Shown one piece after another: positions 18,532-27,974 of a stretch of DNA of 64,000 nucleotides (within the stretch, counting starts at the first letter, position 1; each line of letters starts with the position of its first letter). The position numbers and the translations under genes are program-made. Origin of the DNA: an uncultured Planctomycetaceae bacterium (GTDB lineage Bacteria > Planctomycetota > Planctomycetia > Planctomycetales > Planctomycetaceae); assembly GCA_903871805.1 (NCBI GenBank), contig CAIQIE010000101.1:62001-126000 (forward strand). Reading direction: 5' to 3'. The notes under the pieces were generated by a model, which ran no database searches, had not been told where the DNA came from, and saw only the letters and a list, made by a program, of their open reading frames with translations.

Positions 18532-18937
18532 GTTGCGTCCCGTTCAGCCCGGATGTCTCACAGTGTAATCACACAGCAACTTTGGAATCGTCGTCAGGCA
18601 AAGTGTAGACAAAGCTTGCGAACGACAAAGCGCAGAGGTCCTGTGACGACAGATCTTAACGAAATTTCGATTCAGTTTCACCTTTTCTGGCCGCCGCGGC
18701 GTGTGTTCGCATAAAAGCGGAAGGAAGCAAGCCGTCCGGTGCCGGTCTTCGCACCAAACTACATTGCTGATGGCGTTCTTTTCCGAAGGCGATGCCATAC
18801 GTCAAGCGACTCTTGCTGTTCCGCGTTGTCGGCCAGGTCTTCATGAGGAAGTTGCAGGGCTCTGGGAAGCAACGCGATTTTCTGCCGGATTGACTTGATG
18901 TTTGTACAGCTGGACAGGCATTCGGAGAATTATGAAC
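18532..18937. other. intergenic region, no gene seen
   Basis: 406 bp between the 3' end of ygfZ and the 5' end of the thioesterase gene (both minus strand). It should contain the promoter of the thioesterase-thiE operon. I looked for the conserved TPP-riboswitch core (CTGAGA ... ACCTGATCTGG) and did not find it. Confidence 0.5.
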
Positions 18938-19840
18938 TTACGCATTTACGCTGCTGACGGGTAACAGCAGTCCATGATTGTCAGCCACCAGGCCCGGCTG
19001 TTCGGCGGCCGCCAGTCGAATGACGGCAAGGCCCACGATGGATTCATGGTCGTTTCGCGCCGCCGAAGTCAGCAGACCCACACTCGTCCCTTCCGGATTA
19101 CGAATCGGGGCGTCTGCGGGCAAAGCTACGGTGTCATTCGCAGCGATCACAAGGCAGCGGAGCGCTTTGTTGATGTGTCCGAGAGCATCGATTCGGGCAA
19201 TGGGTTCCTGTCCCAGATAGCAGCCTTTGGTGAAGCAGATGGCCGTGGAGTTGCGGTCTGCCTCCGGAGCCAGATGTTCATTGGTCAGATCGATGCCAAC
19301 AATCGGAAAGCGTTCCCGAATTCGCAGCACCTGCAGCTCGGGTTCTGTGAGCAATCCGGGAAGGGCATCTGCCTTGACGGCCTGCATCGCCGCTTCAGGA
19401 CCACAGATTGCACAAAGACGCCGCTGATTCCACGCGAACGTCAGGACTGTCAGTGATCCGCCAGCGGTTTCGAGGGAACGGCAGGCCCCAGTCTGTTCTG
19501 TGACGGCTTCTGCCAGAGCGGTCAAGGCAGGGGCAGGTGGATCACACGAAAAAATGTGTGTTTGCAGGCCCGGAGACAGCGTAACAGAAACATCTTCCGT
19601 GATGATGTAGCGGTCGAGGTGTTTTTGCAGTGGTTCTGCATCTGCGGCGGGCAGCAGAATCTCGTGGTGCGATTCAAACGCAAGGATGTACCCATGTGCC
19701 AGGATGCGGGCTTTCACGTCCGTGAAGAAGGCCTCGATCAATTGACCTGCGGGCAGACTGCGGACATCATTGGTGCAGAAGTTATGCAGAAACCGGGAGC
19801 GATCGCGTCCGGTAACAAGGAGTCTGCTGAAGGTAAACAT
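18938..19840 (-). CDS. ygfZ: YgfZ/GcvT-type folate-binding protein
   Basis: About 300 residues from the ATG at 19840; the frame also allows an ATG at 19918. It carries the YgfZ signature KGCYLGQEPIARIDALG and the N-terminal block RFLHNFCTNDVRSLPAGQLIEAFF. YgfZ is a GcvT paralogue that binds tetrahydrofolate and helps assembly or repair of certain Fe-S clusters; it does not need the glycine-cleavage complex, and no gcv genes are present here. The later start is preferred because MFTFSRLLVTGRDRSRFL matches the usual beginning of the family; the upstream 26 residues could be real (an LSFKHQQ segment precedes). Divergent from the DUF1501 gene. Confidence 0.88.
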   Translation of the reverse strand: MFTFSRLLVTGRDRSRFLHNFCTNDVRSLPAGQLIEAFFTDVKARILAHGYILAFESHHEILLPAADAEPLQKHLDRYIITEDVSVTLSPGLQTHIFSCDPPAPALTALAEAVTEQTGACRSLETAGGSLTVLTFAWNQRRLCAICGPEAAMQAVKADALPGLLTEPELQVLRIRERFPIVGIDLTNEHLAPEADRNSTAICFTKGCYLGQEPIARIDALGHINKALRCLVIAANDTVALPADAPIRNPEGTSVGLLTSAARNDHESIVGLAVIRLAAAEQPGLVADNHGLLLPVSSVNA

Positions 19841-20260
19841 GCCGCGAGATATCTCCGGAAGGCGGTGCTGCTGATGTTTGAAGGACAGATCCGGAAAACG
19901 GCAACCCTGCTGACGCATGGAGCCGTCTGCGTGAACAGATCAGCGCCCGTTGCCAATTCATTTCCTGCTGCCTTCCTGCTGGATTGGACGATGAATTATA
20001 GCGACAATCCATTCTGCAGGAGCCAACAGGGGCGGCCTGAGTTCTGTGTTTGTCGGATTCGGTGAAAGCAGACGGGGATTCCTGCAGGCTGAGAAACCAA
20101 CAGGCCGGTTGCCGGTAATGTTTTCCAGCACAAGCAGATGGAGGTCGATGTTGGCCGGGCTCTGCGGGCACGTGTCAGGCACGTAACTGATACAGTTCAG
20201 TTGCTGACGGAGGGTCTCCGGGGCGGTTGTTGGGCGGGCAGAATTCGAAAGTAAAAACTT
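19841..20260. other. intergenic region between divergent ygfZ and DUF1501 genes
   Basis: About 420 bp (342 bp if ygfZ starts at 19918). No gene, RNA or strong hairpin was recognised; it must carry promoters for both flanking genes. Confidence 0.45.
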
Positions 20261-21700
20261 ATGCAGCACATATCGCGTCGAAGCCTGCTGGCATCCACTG
20301 GGCTGGGATTTGGAGCTCTTGCAATGCGGGCGCTGGCCGCCGAGGAAACGCGTCTCCAGGAAGCATCCCCGACCTGGAATGCGCTCGCGCCGATGGCCCC
20401 ACAGGTTTCTGCAGTACTGCCACGTTGCCGACAGGTAATCTTTCTGTTTCAGTATGGCGGTCCCAGTGGCTTTGACCTGATTGACTACAAGCCGGAGTTA
20501 ATTCGTCTGCATGGTCAGCCTGTCCCGCAGTCTCTGCGTGACCAGAAAGACCGCGTTGGCGGAGTATTTCAGCACTGCAAAGATGAATTGATGGCGGGGC
20601 CGTGGCGGTGGCGACAGCATGGGGAATGCGGGCAATGGATGTCTGACCTGCTGCCGCACACTGCGACTCAGATTGATAAGCTCTGCCAGGTGCGCTCGAT
20701 GTTCAGCGAAAGTTCCAATCATGCCCCAGCGACGTACCTGATGAACACCGGCGCCATTCTGGGAGGCAAGCCCTCGCTTGGTTCCTGGATCACATGGGGA
20801 CTGGGATCTGAGAATCAAAATCTGCCCGGATATGTTTTGTTGTACAAAGTCGGGGGGCTTGGGGGATCGGCAAACTGGAGTAACGGTTTTCTTCCAGCGG
20901 CCTATCAGGGGACCCAGTTCCGCCATGAAGGCGATCCTGTGCTGAATCTTCGCCCGGGGGAAGAGTTTGTTGCCACGCAGCGAGACACTCTGGATCTGAC
21001 TCAGGCTTTGAATAAACGGCATGCTGCGGCACGGCTGGGAAACCCCGGCCTGGAAGGACGCATCGCCGCCTATGAGCTGGCCTACCGAATGCAGTCAGCA
21101 GCACTGGATGTCGGTGAGCTTTCCCGGGAAACCATGGAAACACAACAGGCCTACGGACTGCATGATTCCAACACGGGGAAAGCCCTGTATGCGCGCATGT
21201 GCCTGTTCTCACGGCGACTGATCGAAAAGGGTGTGCGTTTTGTGCAGCTGTACAATGCTGTCGACAAACTTGGCTGGGACGGTCATGAAAACAACACGGA
21301 CTACAATCGGCGAAATGCGGAACAAACCGATCAGCCGGTAGCCGCGCTGCTGAAAGATCTTGAACAGCGGGGTCTGCTGGATTCCACGCTGGTAATCTGG
21401 GCGGGGGAATTCGGCAGAACGCCCATGATGCAGGGCAACGAGGGACGCAATCATAATCCCTACGGATTTTCAATCTGGATGGCAGGTGGCGGCGTCAATG
21501 CGGGAACGGCTATCGGAGCGACCGACGAGTTTGGGCTGCGGGCCGTCGAATCGCCGCAGTCAATCAAAAATCTCCATGCGACGATCCTGGCCGCTCTGGG
21601 GATTGCCCCGGACGACCTGTACTTTGAACATCTCGGTCGACAGGAACGACTGACCGGCGTTGCCCAGAGCTGGAATCTGATTCCCGGCGTGCTGAGGTGA
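20261..21700 (+). CDS. DUF1501 domain-containing protein (complete, Tat-like signal)
   Basis: 479 residues. The N terminus ISRRSLLASTGLGFGALAMR resembles a twin-arginine signal. DUF1501 blocks: RQVIFLFQYGGPSGFDLIDY, RSMFSESSNHAPATYLMNTG, GVRFVQLYNAVDKLGWDGHE and the C-terminal WAGEFGRTPMMQGNEGRNHN. Exported protein of the sulfatase/phosphatase-like superfamily; activity unknown. In most planctomycetes a DUF1549/DUF1553 gene sits immediately upstream on the same strand; here the upstream gene is ygfZ on the opposite strand and the downstream gene is a coiled-coil protein, so this copy is unpaired. The starts FQYGGPSGFD (here) and WMHGGPSQLD (first gene) show the two copies belong to different subfamilies. 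Confidence 0.93.
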   Translation: MQHISRRSLLASTGLGFGALAMRALAAEETRLQEASPTWNALAPMAPQVSAVLPRCRQVIFLFQYGGPSGFDLIDYKPELIRLHGQPVPQSLRDQKDRVGGVFQHCKDELMAGPWRWRQHGECGQWMSDLLPHTATQIDKLCQVRSMFSESSNHAPATYLMNTGAILGGKPSLGSWITWGLGSENQNLPGYVLLYKVGGLGGSANWSNGFLPAAYQGTQFRHEGDPVLNLRPGEEFVATQRDTLDLTQALNKRHAAARLGNPGLEGRIAAYELAYRMQSAALDVGELSRETMETQQAYGLHDSNTGKALYARMCLFSRRLIEKGVRFVQLYNAVDKLGWDGHENNTDYNRRNAEQTDQPVAALLKDLEQRGLLDSTLVIWAGEFGRTPMMQGNEGRNHNPYGFSIWMAGGGVNAGTAIGATDEFGLRAVESPQSIKNLHATILAALGIAPDDLYFEHLGRQERLTGVAQSWNLIPGVLR

Positions 21701-21920
21701 GTCCTGGAATAGGGAAGGCTGAAGGAGGTCTGCGAACGTCCGGCATCCTCACATCCCCGGGCAAACTCCACTCAAAAAACGCAACAAATCCGGGACTTTT
21801 GTAGATTTTGCAGAAAACATTCTAAATCCATCCAGGCAAATGCCGTCACCGGCGAATGACACCCCCATTCTGCGAAATTCGCAGCCCGTTCAAGTCTGGT
21901 TTTAAATTGGAGGAGTCATC

Positions 21921-22739
21921 ATGTTCAAGAGAATTTTCACGGGAGCAGCAACGCTGGTTGTCGCGGGGGGATTGATCCTGGGAGCAGATGCTCTGAGCTA
22001 TCTGCAAACCGTTGGATCTAATGTGCGGCAGGCCGTCAAGAAGGAAATTTCCGTCGAATTCGAGCTGGATCGAATTCGCAATGAGGTCACGAACCTGATG
22101 CCGGAAATTCGCAGGCACCTGGAAACTGTCGCGGAACAGTCCGTAGACGTGAAAGATTTGCAGCGGGTTCTTGAAGAACGCGAATCTGCGTTGTCAAAAC
22201 AGAAAGACGCCATTCTGACACTGCGGCAGGATCTGCAGACAGACCGGCAGTCGTTTGTGTATCGAACGGTTTCCTGGAGTCGTTCGGAAGTGGAGGCTGA
22301 CCTGGCCCATCGCTTTGAGTCGTACTGCACAGCAGAAGAGTGTGTGAAGCGGGACCGACAGATTCTGACCGCCCAGAAGGACACTCTGCATGCAAACCAG
22401 CGTAAGCTGGATACCATGTTGCTTCGTAAGAAGGATCTGATTGTCAAAGTGGCCCAGCTGGAGGCTCGACTGAAACAGGTGCAGGCGGCCGAAACGGTCA
22501 GTTCGATGGAAGTGGATGACACGCAACTGGCTCGGGTGGAAAAACTCATTCGAGACATGAACCGGGTTCTGGATGTACGTGAGTCTGTTCTTGAGACACA
22601 GGGTCAGATTCAGGGACGAATCCCGGTGGAAGACGCCACGAATCCGGCAAAGGGTGATGTCCTGGGAGAAATCGACAGCCATTTCGGACTGCAGACTGAC
22701 GCGGCTGCGGCAGGTCCTGCAGCCGATCCTGTCCTTTAA
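21921..22739 (+). CDS. membrane-anchored coiled-coil protein
   Basis: 272 residues. An N-terminal hydrophobic segment (IFTGAATLVVAGGLILGADAL) acts as signal or anchor, followed by a long Glu/Lys/Gln-rich helical stretch (about 45-225) with coiled-coil heptads (LQRVLEERESALSKQKDAIL; LEARLKQVQAAE). A Cys pair lies in the middle (SYCTAEECVKRD). The C-terminal 40 residues are Ala/Pro-rich. The ATG has a strong site (GGAGG, 8 nt upstream). I know similar unnamed proteins from planctomycetes but no function. It is followed by a terminator-like hairpin. Confidence 0.75.
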   Translation: MFKRIFTGAATLVVAGGLILGADALSYLQTVGSNVRQAVKKEISVEFELDRIRNEVTNLMPEIRRHLETVAEQSVDVKDLQRVLEERESALSKQKDAILTLRQDLQTDRQSFVYRTVSWSRSEVEADLAHRFESYCTAEECVKRDRQILTAQKDTLHANQRKLDTMLLRKKDLIVKVAQLEARLKQVQAAETVSSMEVDDTQLARVEKLIRDMNRVLDVRESVLETQGQIQGRIPVEDATNPAKGDVLGEIDSHFGLQTDAAAAGPAADPVL

Positions 22740-22767
22740 GCTCATGGTAGCAACCCTGAGAGGCGTT

Positions 22768-22820
22768 CTCCGCCCTGCTCTGAGGCCAGACGGGGCGGAG
22801 TCCTGCAAATCGTGTTTTTC
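22768..22820 (+). terminator. probable Rho-independent terminator after coiled-coil gene
   Basis: 8-bp perfect stem CTCCGCCC (22768-22775) with GGGCGGAG (22793-22800), 17-nt loop, followed about 12 nt later by GTTTTT. It begins 28 nt after the stop codon of the coiled-coil gene. The distance to the T run makes it an imperfect terminator. Confidence 0.45.
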
Positions 22821-23110
22821 CGAATTCTCACCCCTGCCTGTACTGCACTTCGCGGCACTTTCCAGAGTAGAATGCGGGATGTAGCGGACTCAGCGATCAG
22901 GGCTGCCTGGTGGAAGGGATCTCAGGTGATTGTGATCCACCGCCGGGCAGTGATCCAGGGTTCTGAAAATGATGCAGAAACTCCTGAAGGGTGAAAGCGA
23001 CAGCAGGGCAGGCGGAAAACATCAGAAGGTGAGCGCCCTGCAAAATGCCGTGAAAACCGTCCCGATAAGAACGCCAACTGGTTAAAACGCAAACGGTTAA
23101 AAGGTGCGAT
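22821..23110. other. remaining intergenic sequence before the FHA gene
   Basis: Together with the hairpin just before it, this makes 371 bp without a gene. Nothing else is recognised; it should contain the promoter of the FHA-kinase unit. Confidence 0.4.
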
Positions 23111-23722
23111 GTGACAGAGGGATCGTGTGAGCGTTGGATGCTCTGGATCGACGGGGTTGGTGCATGGCTGCTGTTCTGTGGTAATCCTGTTGTTATTGGC
23201 GGTCCGGTGCAGTCGGCCGAAGCTGCAGATCTGTGTTTGATGGCGCCGATTTCCCGCAGGCATGCATCACTTCTGCAAAAGGACGATTCATGGTTTTTTC
23301 ACCCGCACCAGACCAGCAGTGTGGGTGGGCAACTGGTAACGGACGAGCGGGGTCTGCACTCCGGTGATGTGATTCAGCTGGGCGAAAAAGTCCGGCTGAA
23401 GTTCCGGATACCCAGTGTGCTGTCGGCATCGGCAGTGCTTGATCTGCAAAGCTTTCACCAGCCGTCACAGTCGGTGAGTGGGGTCCTGTTGATGGCCGAC
23501 ACGATCCTGCTGGGACCACGATCAGACCATCACGTCTGCTGCCCTGAATGGCCAGGTCTGATTGTCCTGTTCCGCAGGGACGGGCGTTTGTGTTGTCGTT
23601 CGGACGTCTCATTAAAGTTGAATGATCAGCCACTGCAGCAGAATACGGAATTGTCAGATAGTGCAGTAATCAGTGCGGGGGATTTTCGATTTCGACTGCA
23701 GCGATTATCTACGTTTGGATAG
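23111..23722 (+). CDS. FHA domain-containing protein
   Basis: 203 residues from a GTG. A forkhead-associated core is visible: [20 protein letters not shown], with the conserved Ser-Arg-Arg-His for phosphothreonine binding, then [20 protein letters not shown]. The C-terminal 100 residues ([19 protein letters not shown] ... [11 protein letters not shown] ... [16 protein letters not shown]) look like a second, degenerate FHA-like beta-sandwich that lacks the SxxH motif. FHA domains read phosphothreonine; the Ser/Thr kinase encoded 25 bp downstream is the obvious partner. No membrane segment is evident, so it is probably cytosolic. Confidence 0.82.
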   Translation: MTEGSCERWMLWIDGVGAWLLFCGNPVVIGGPVQSAEAADLCLMAPISRRHASLLQKDDSWFFHPHQTSSVGGQLVTDERGLHSGDVIQLGEKVRLKFRIPSVLSASAVLDLQSFHQPSQSVSGVLLMADTILLGPRSDHHVCCPEWPGLIVLFRRDGRLCCRSDVSLKLNDQPLQQNTELSDSAVISAGDFRFRLQRLSTFG

Positions 23723-23747
23723 TCACTGCCGGACATGGCGTGGAAAC

Positions 23748-25865
23748 ATGCCATCACAGAACACAAGTCCAGTCAGTGTTGGGCAAGAGTCAGCTGATAC
23801 GACGGGCAGTCGGGGTGCAGAAATCACTGTCAGTGCCGAGTCTGTTTACCTGCGGAAAATACTCATGAGATTTGCATTTGCCCCGGAATCCCGGCCACTT
23901 GATGGTTACACAATCAAGCGGGCAATCCATCGAGGTGGATTCGGAGAAGTCTATTATGCACTCAGTGACGCTGGCAAAGAAGTCGCGTTGAAGCTGCTTC
24001 ACAACAATATGGAAGTAGAGCTCCGCGGTGTCACGCAGTGCCTGAATTTGAAGCACCCGAATCTTGTGACCATCTTCGACATTCGTCAGGACTCCGAGAA
24101 CGAGCACTGGATTGTCATGGAATATGTGGGTGGTCAGAGTCTCTACGATGTCCTTGGAAAATACCCAGCCGGAATGCCACAGAAGGAGATTCTGGCATGG
24201 CTGGATGGCATGACCGCAGGGCTCAGCTTTCTTCACGATCGCGGCCTCGTCCATCGAGACCTGAAACCGGCCAATATCTTCAGCGATGCGGGCGTGGTGA
24301 AAATCGGCGACGTGGGGCTGTCCAAATTTATTTCTGAAAGTCACCGGAGCGCTCAGACTCAGAGTGTTGGTACGGTCTACTACATGGCCCCGGAAGTGGC
24401 TCGCGGCCGCTATGGCAAAGAAGTCGACGTTTACTCCATGGGCATCATGCTGTGCGAGATGCTGTGTGGGCGTGTGCCGTTTGATGGAGAAACCACTGCG
24501 GAAATTCTGATGAAGCACCTGACCGCCGACCCCGATTTATCAGGGCTGTCACAGAGCATGCAGAAAGTGCTGGCGGCAGCCCTTGAAAAGGATCCAAATC
24601 GCCGAGTTCAAAGTGTGGAAGAACTTCGCAGGCAGTTCCTGCAGGCTCTCAGTTGTCCCGAGCCTGCAGACAAGTCGCTGGGGGACACAACCGCGGTCGG
24701 AAACCCTGGCTCGAATTCCAATTCCGGAATGCCAACGGCTGAATTCGATTCGTCTTCCACCAAAAGGTTTGACCAACAGCCCTCACTGCAGGCGAAATTT
24801 CTTGATCCGGTCATTCAATTCTGGAATGATCGTATTCCCACACCCGCAAAATGGGTGATCACCGGGGCGTTTTTGATTGTCTTGCTGAACTATGGAATCC
24901 TTCGCAACTCACGACTGCTGCTCGTTGGCGGTGTTCTGGGATGGATTGCCTGGTGGTTTTTTCGTTCAGAAAAAGTCTCCGGAAACCCGGCCACTTCTGC
25001 CGGAAAATCGGCTCAGCCCACTGCATCCGCTGCGGTCAGAACCGGCACGACAATGTCGTCAGAGCCGACTCGTTCCGGCCCTGCTCGGGGCATACCCATG
25101 AACGTGAAAGCTGCAGGCGCAGGTCGACCGCAGCTGCTGCGAAACTCGTCGCCATGCACACGGAGGTCCATTCCTCTGGACCAGCGCCTGATTAATCTGA
25201 CGTCCTCCATGTCCGTATCGATGCTTTCAGTACTGGTCGTCTCTGTCGCCTTGTATTTCGCAACGCCTTTGCTTCCCTCTGACAGCGATGCCTTGTTTTT
25301 CACTGTTGCCACTTTGTTTGCTGCCTGGGCCGTGATGATCCCCTCCAGGCTCATGGAAGGCACTGGCATTGACCCGTGGTTTCGCCGAATGATACTTGGA
25401 CTATCTGGTGCATTCTCCGGATTATTGATGGGGAAACTGGCAGAATTTCTGATGCTGAGCAGTTCCTCAATGCTGACATCCGCAGGACGTGGTCTGCTGG
25501 CACTCGGCCCGGCCGAACGACTACGAGTGCTGTCGACTGAAGACGGTGGACCGACTTTGGCAGGATTTATTGTTTTCCCCGCCGTGCTGTTGTTTGTGAG
25601 AAGGTGGTGGTGGCAGGCGGATAGCTTTCGCGGGCAGCGGTTCAGAATTCTTTCAGCAATCATGACCATGTTGGTGTCTGTACTTTTGTCCAGAGTCATG
25701 GCATTTCCAACGGCATTCGCTGCAACCTTCGCACTGGCGGTCTCTGTGGTTGTGCAGTTATCCTCAGGCTGGACGCCCCATGGACAGCGATTTCTGGGAA
25801 AATCAGATCCGGAGGCTCGGGGGCATGATGCGACCAGGCCGGTGTCCAGAGATGGCAAAAACTGA
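23748..25865 (+). CDS. Ser/Thr protein kinase with polytopic membrane C-terminal half
   Basis: 705 residues. Kinase domain at about 53-320: Gly loop [11 protein letters not shown], Lys82 in [10 protein letters not shown], catalytic HRDLKPANI (169-177), DVG (188-190) in place of DFG, and the activation segment [13 protein letters not shown] with [14 protein letters not shown] Ser/Thr/Pro-rich linker follows, then about seven hydrophobic helices in two groups (about 367-415 and 495-690, for example [20 protein letters not shown] and [20 protein letters not shown]). It is therefore an inner-membrane kinase with a cytosolic N-terminal catalytic domain, not the usual single-helix PknB type. I start it at the ATG at 23748, because the frame upstream overlaps the FHA gene. 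The DFG-to-DVG change is common in active bacterial kinases. Confidence 0.92.
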   Translation: MPSQNTSPVSVGQESADTTGSRGAEITVSAESVYLRKILMRFAFAPESRPLDGYTIKRAIHRGGFGEVYYALSDAGKEVALKLLHNNMEVELRGVTQCLNLKHPNLVTIFDIRQDSENEHWIVMEYVGGQSLYDVLGKYPAGMPQKEILAWLDGMTAGLSFLHDRGLVHRDLKPANIFSDAGVVKIGDVGLSKFISESHRSAQTQSVGTVYYMAPEVARGRYGKEVDVYSMGIMLCEMLCGRVPFDGETTAEILMKHLTADPDLSGLSQSMQKVLAAALEKDPNRRVQSVEELRRQFLQALSCPEPADKSLGDTTAVGNPGSNSNSGMPTAEFDSSSTKRFDQQPSLQAKFLDPVIQFWNDRIPTPAKWVITGAFLIVLLNYGILRNSRLLLVGGVLGWIAWWFFRSEKVSGNPATSAGKSAQPTASAAVRTGTTMSSEPTRSGPARGIPMNVKAAGAGRPQLLRNSSPCTRRSIPLDQRLINLTSSMSVSMLSVLVVSVALYFATPLLPSDSDALFFTVATLFAAWAVMIPSRLMEGTGIDPWFRRMILGLSGAFSGLLMGKLAEFLMLSSSSMLTSAGRGLLALGPAERLRVLSTEDGGPTLAGFIVFPAVLLFVRRWWWQADSFRGQRFRILSAIMTMLVSVLLSRVMAFPTAFAATFALAVSVVVQLSSGWTPHGQRFLGKSDPEARGHDATRPVSRDGKN

Positions 25866-26276
25866 AGCGGGGGCGAGATGCATAGAAGATCTGTGTGTCA
25901 GAGAGCTGCCGTGTTCTGAAACATTTCATCGAAAGAACGAAAGACCAGTGACGTCATTGAATTCCCTGAAATCGCCCGGAGGCGTGTTGAAAACGATCTG
26001 CCGGGCGAATTAGGGTCTTTGGTCCTGTCTGAGGCTATCAAAACACATGTTGCAGACCTGAAAATTTCTGACAAGTCACAGCAGAATACCTGTGGCGGAC
26101 AACTCGGTGCTTAGTAAACTGCCAATCCATGGGCACTGAATGCACAGAGAAAACCTGTTCATCCGTTTTCGAAACTGAAACGATTCCAGGTATCCAGTAA
26201 GATTGTGATAAACAGTGTAGAATTTTGTTTTTGGGCGGTGCCTGAGACATCCCCTGAAACCAGGGAGAATTTCCAA
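25866..26276. other. intergenic region, no gene seen
   Basis: 411 bp between the kinase and the next membrane-protein gene. Frames present are short and lack family-like sequence. No terminator or RNA was recognised. Confidence 0.4.
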
Positions 26277-27884
26277 ATGGCTTCCGTGTTCGGTGTGATC
26301 GTGGGTCTCGGAATTCTTACGGCGATGCTGCTTACAGCGGTCAGTCTTCTCATTGGCGTGTTGGGCTTGAAAGTTTTGTCGTTCGGGATCAGTTCCTGCC
26401 TCGGACGCGGACGAACGGCCTTCCCGTCGGGATTGCTGCGGCGTGTACGACAGCCTTGCATTGCGGCACTGGTTCTGGTTGCCTTCGCCTCATTTCTGTC
26501 GGTAATGGCAAAAACTCAGCAGCAGGAAGCCCCCATCGGGAAAGACCTGATGCTGAAAGTGCAAACGATTGACGTCGATGCGGGCATCAACCGCGTTGTT
26601 GCTGACCTGCGAGCCAGCTGCGACGAAATTTATGTTTCTGACAAGGTCGCTTCATCAGCAACTGATGCCACTGTGGATCCAGCGTCTGAGGCTCAGGAGG
26701 TGGGCTCCGAAACAGATACCACACCGCAGCAACAGAATGAAACTGTGGCTGATGAAAACTCTCAGTCAGCGTCTGCAACGAGCACCGCGAGCGGCTCAGC
26801 ATTTCCGTCAATTCCCAACATGATCGAGGAACGACGGAAGAAGCTCGCGGAATTTGCCGGACAGATCGGTCAGTTAGTTCGCTCCCAGTTGGAAAGCCCT
26901 GCCAGCATGGGGGCTCTAAGTGGATCGACCGGCGAATCCTCCAACGGCGACGTCGTGGTGTTTCAGCTTTCTGAAGAAATGCTGCGACAAATGCTGGGGG
27001 ACTCGGCCACAGAAATGCTGCAGACGTTTAATGCACAGTTACCGGGCGGAATCCGACAAACGTATGCCCTGATTCCCCTGTCATCGCCTGTCGGGGCAAC
27101 TGTCCCGCAGGTGCAACCACTGCTGGCAGCCAGCGGTCTCAGTTCTCTTGCAGATTCCCTTGTGTCGATTCTCAATCCGACGGAGTCCGGCCCCAACAGC
27201 AACGCCCGTGACATGCCCGCAGGTCAGTCCACAGCGCCGCGGGAAACAGAGTCACAGGTCGTGGAGATTCCGGAATGGATCCAAGCCCCCCGGTCCGATC
27301 AACTGGTGGCAGAAACAGAGGCCCTCTTTGGTGACACCGATGATCAGGCCGCCCTGGACCGTGCTGTCAGCCAAACGGTCCTTGCGGCGATTGTTCAGTC
27401 CGAGTCCGGTGACGTTCGACAACTGAAACCGCGAGCAAAATCGATCAGCCTGCAGTTGTCCCCGCAGACCGTCCAGCGCTGTGTCGTGAAACGCTTCACT
27501 CGTACAGAAACGATCGAGACTGGAGCGGAAGGCCAAAAATCCTTTCGTGTGCTTTATGCGCTTGTGGAAGTTCCGGAGGACATTCAGCAGAAAATCATCA
27601 GCGCGATGACGGGCGATCTTCGAAAAACGCGCGCCGTCGAACTGGGAACTTCCGTAGCCGGAATCTGGCTGGCGACCACATTGCTGGCAACGGGACTGCG
27701 TTGCTGGCGGTCTGGAACACGCACCCAACGATGGCTCTCAATTCCGCTGTTTGGACTGTCCCTGCCACTGAGCGTGGCAGGAACTCTTGCCCTTGTCATT
27801 CTTTTGAACGGCCCATTCGCCCAGCAGACTTCCAGAATGGTACAGTGGGAACATGCCCCTTCACTGATCATCATTTCGGAATAG
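26277..27884 (+). CDS. unknown membrane protein with two N-terminal and two C-terminal helices
   Basis: 535 residues. The ATG at 26277 has GGGAG about 10 nt upstream. Helix 1 is in VFGVIVGLGILTAMLLTAVS and helix 2 in QPCIAALVLVAFASFLSVMA. A roughly 380-residue hydrophilic middle part is rich in Ser, Thr, Gln and Glu (for example VADENSQSASATSTASGS) and contains Met/Leu-rich amphipathic stretches (EEMLRQMLGDSATEMLQTF). The end has helix 3 (TSVAGIWLATTLLATGLRCW) and helix 4 (LPLSVAGTLALVILLNGPFA). The middle domain after residue 360 has a compact alpha/beta look (LKPRAKSISLQLSPQTVQRC ... FRVLYALVEVPEDIQQKII). No family is recognised. Position downstream of the kinase suggests, but does not show, a link to that signalling module. 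Confidence 0.7.
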   Translation: MASVFGVIVGLGILTAMLLTAVSLLIGVLGLKVLSFGISSCLGRGRTAFPSGLLRRVRQPCIAALVLVAFASFLSVMAKTQQQEAPIGKDLMLKVQTIDVDAGINRVVADLRASCDEIYVSDKVASSATDATVDPASEAQEVGSETDTTPQQQNETVADENSQSASATSTASGSAFPSIPNMIEERRKKLAEFAGQIGQLVRSQLESPASMGALSGSTGESSNGDVVVFQLSEEMLRQMLGDSATEMLQTFNAQLPGGIRQTYALIPLSSPVGATVPQVQPLLAASGLSSLADSLVSILNPTESGPNSNARDMPAGQSTAPRETESQVVEIPEWIQAPRSDQLVAETEALFGDTDDQAALDRAVSQTVLAAIVQSESGDVRQLKPRAKSISLQLSPQTVQRCVVKRFTRTETIETGAEGQKSFRVLYALVEVPEDIQQKIISAMTGDLRKTRAVELGTSVAGIWLATTLLATGLRCWRSGTRTQRWLSIPLFGLSLPLSVAGTLALVILLNGPFAQQTSRMVQWEHAPSLIIISE

Positions 27885-27920
27885 CGAACACACTGCATTT
27901 TGGAATAGCGAACACACTGC
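27878..27920 (+). repeat. 19-bp direct repeat duplicated across a stop codon
   Basis: GGAATAGCGAACACACTGC occurs at 27878-27896 and again at 27902-27920, a 24-bp period. The first copy contains the TAG stop (27882-27884) of the preceding membrane-protein gene, so the event looks like a tandem duplication of the gene's 3' end. Confidence 0.8.
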
Positions 27921-27924
27921 CGTC

Positions 27925-27944
27925 ATTCCCGCGCAGGCGGGGAT
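27925..27944. repeat. REP-like palindromic hairpin
   Basis: ATTCCCGC-GCAG-GCGGGGAT: 8-bp stem with one T-G wobble and a 4-nt loop, flanked by GTC and CC. It matches the general form of dispersed 'GTCATTCCCGCG...GCGGGAATCC' repeats seen in many bacterial genomes. It lies between convergent genes and may double as a transcription terminator. Confidence 0.5.
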
Positions 27945-27974
27945 CCAGCAGCAGAAAATTCCAACGGATAAGTG

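Noticed and set aside
18532..18937. TPP riboswitch upstream of the thioesterase-thiE operon
   Set aside because: The conserved thi-box core was not found on the minus strand.
27925..27944. Insertion-sequence end
   Set aside because: No transposase, no matching terminal inverted repeat partner and no target duplication beyond the 19-bp repeat; reported as a REP-like element only.
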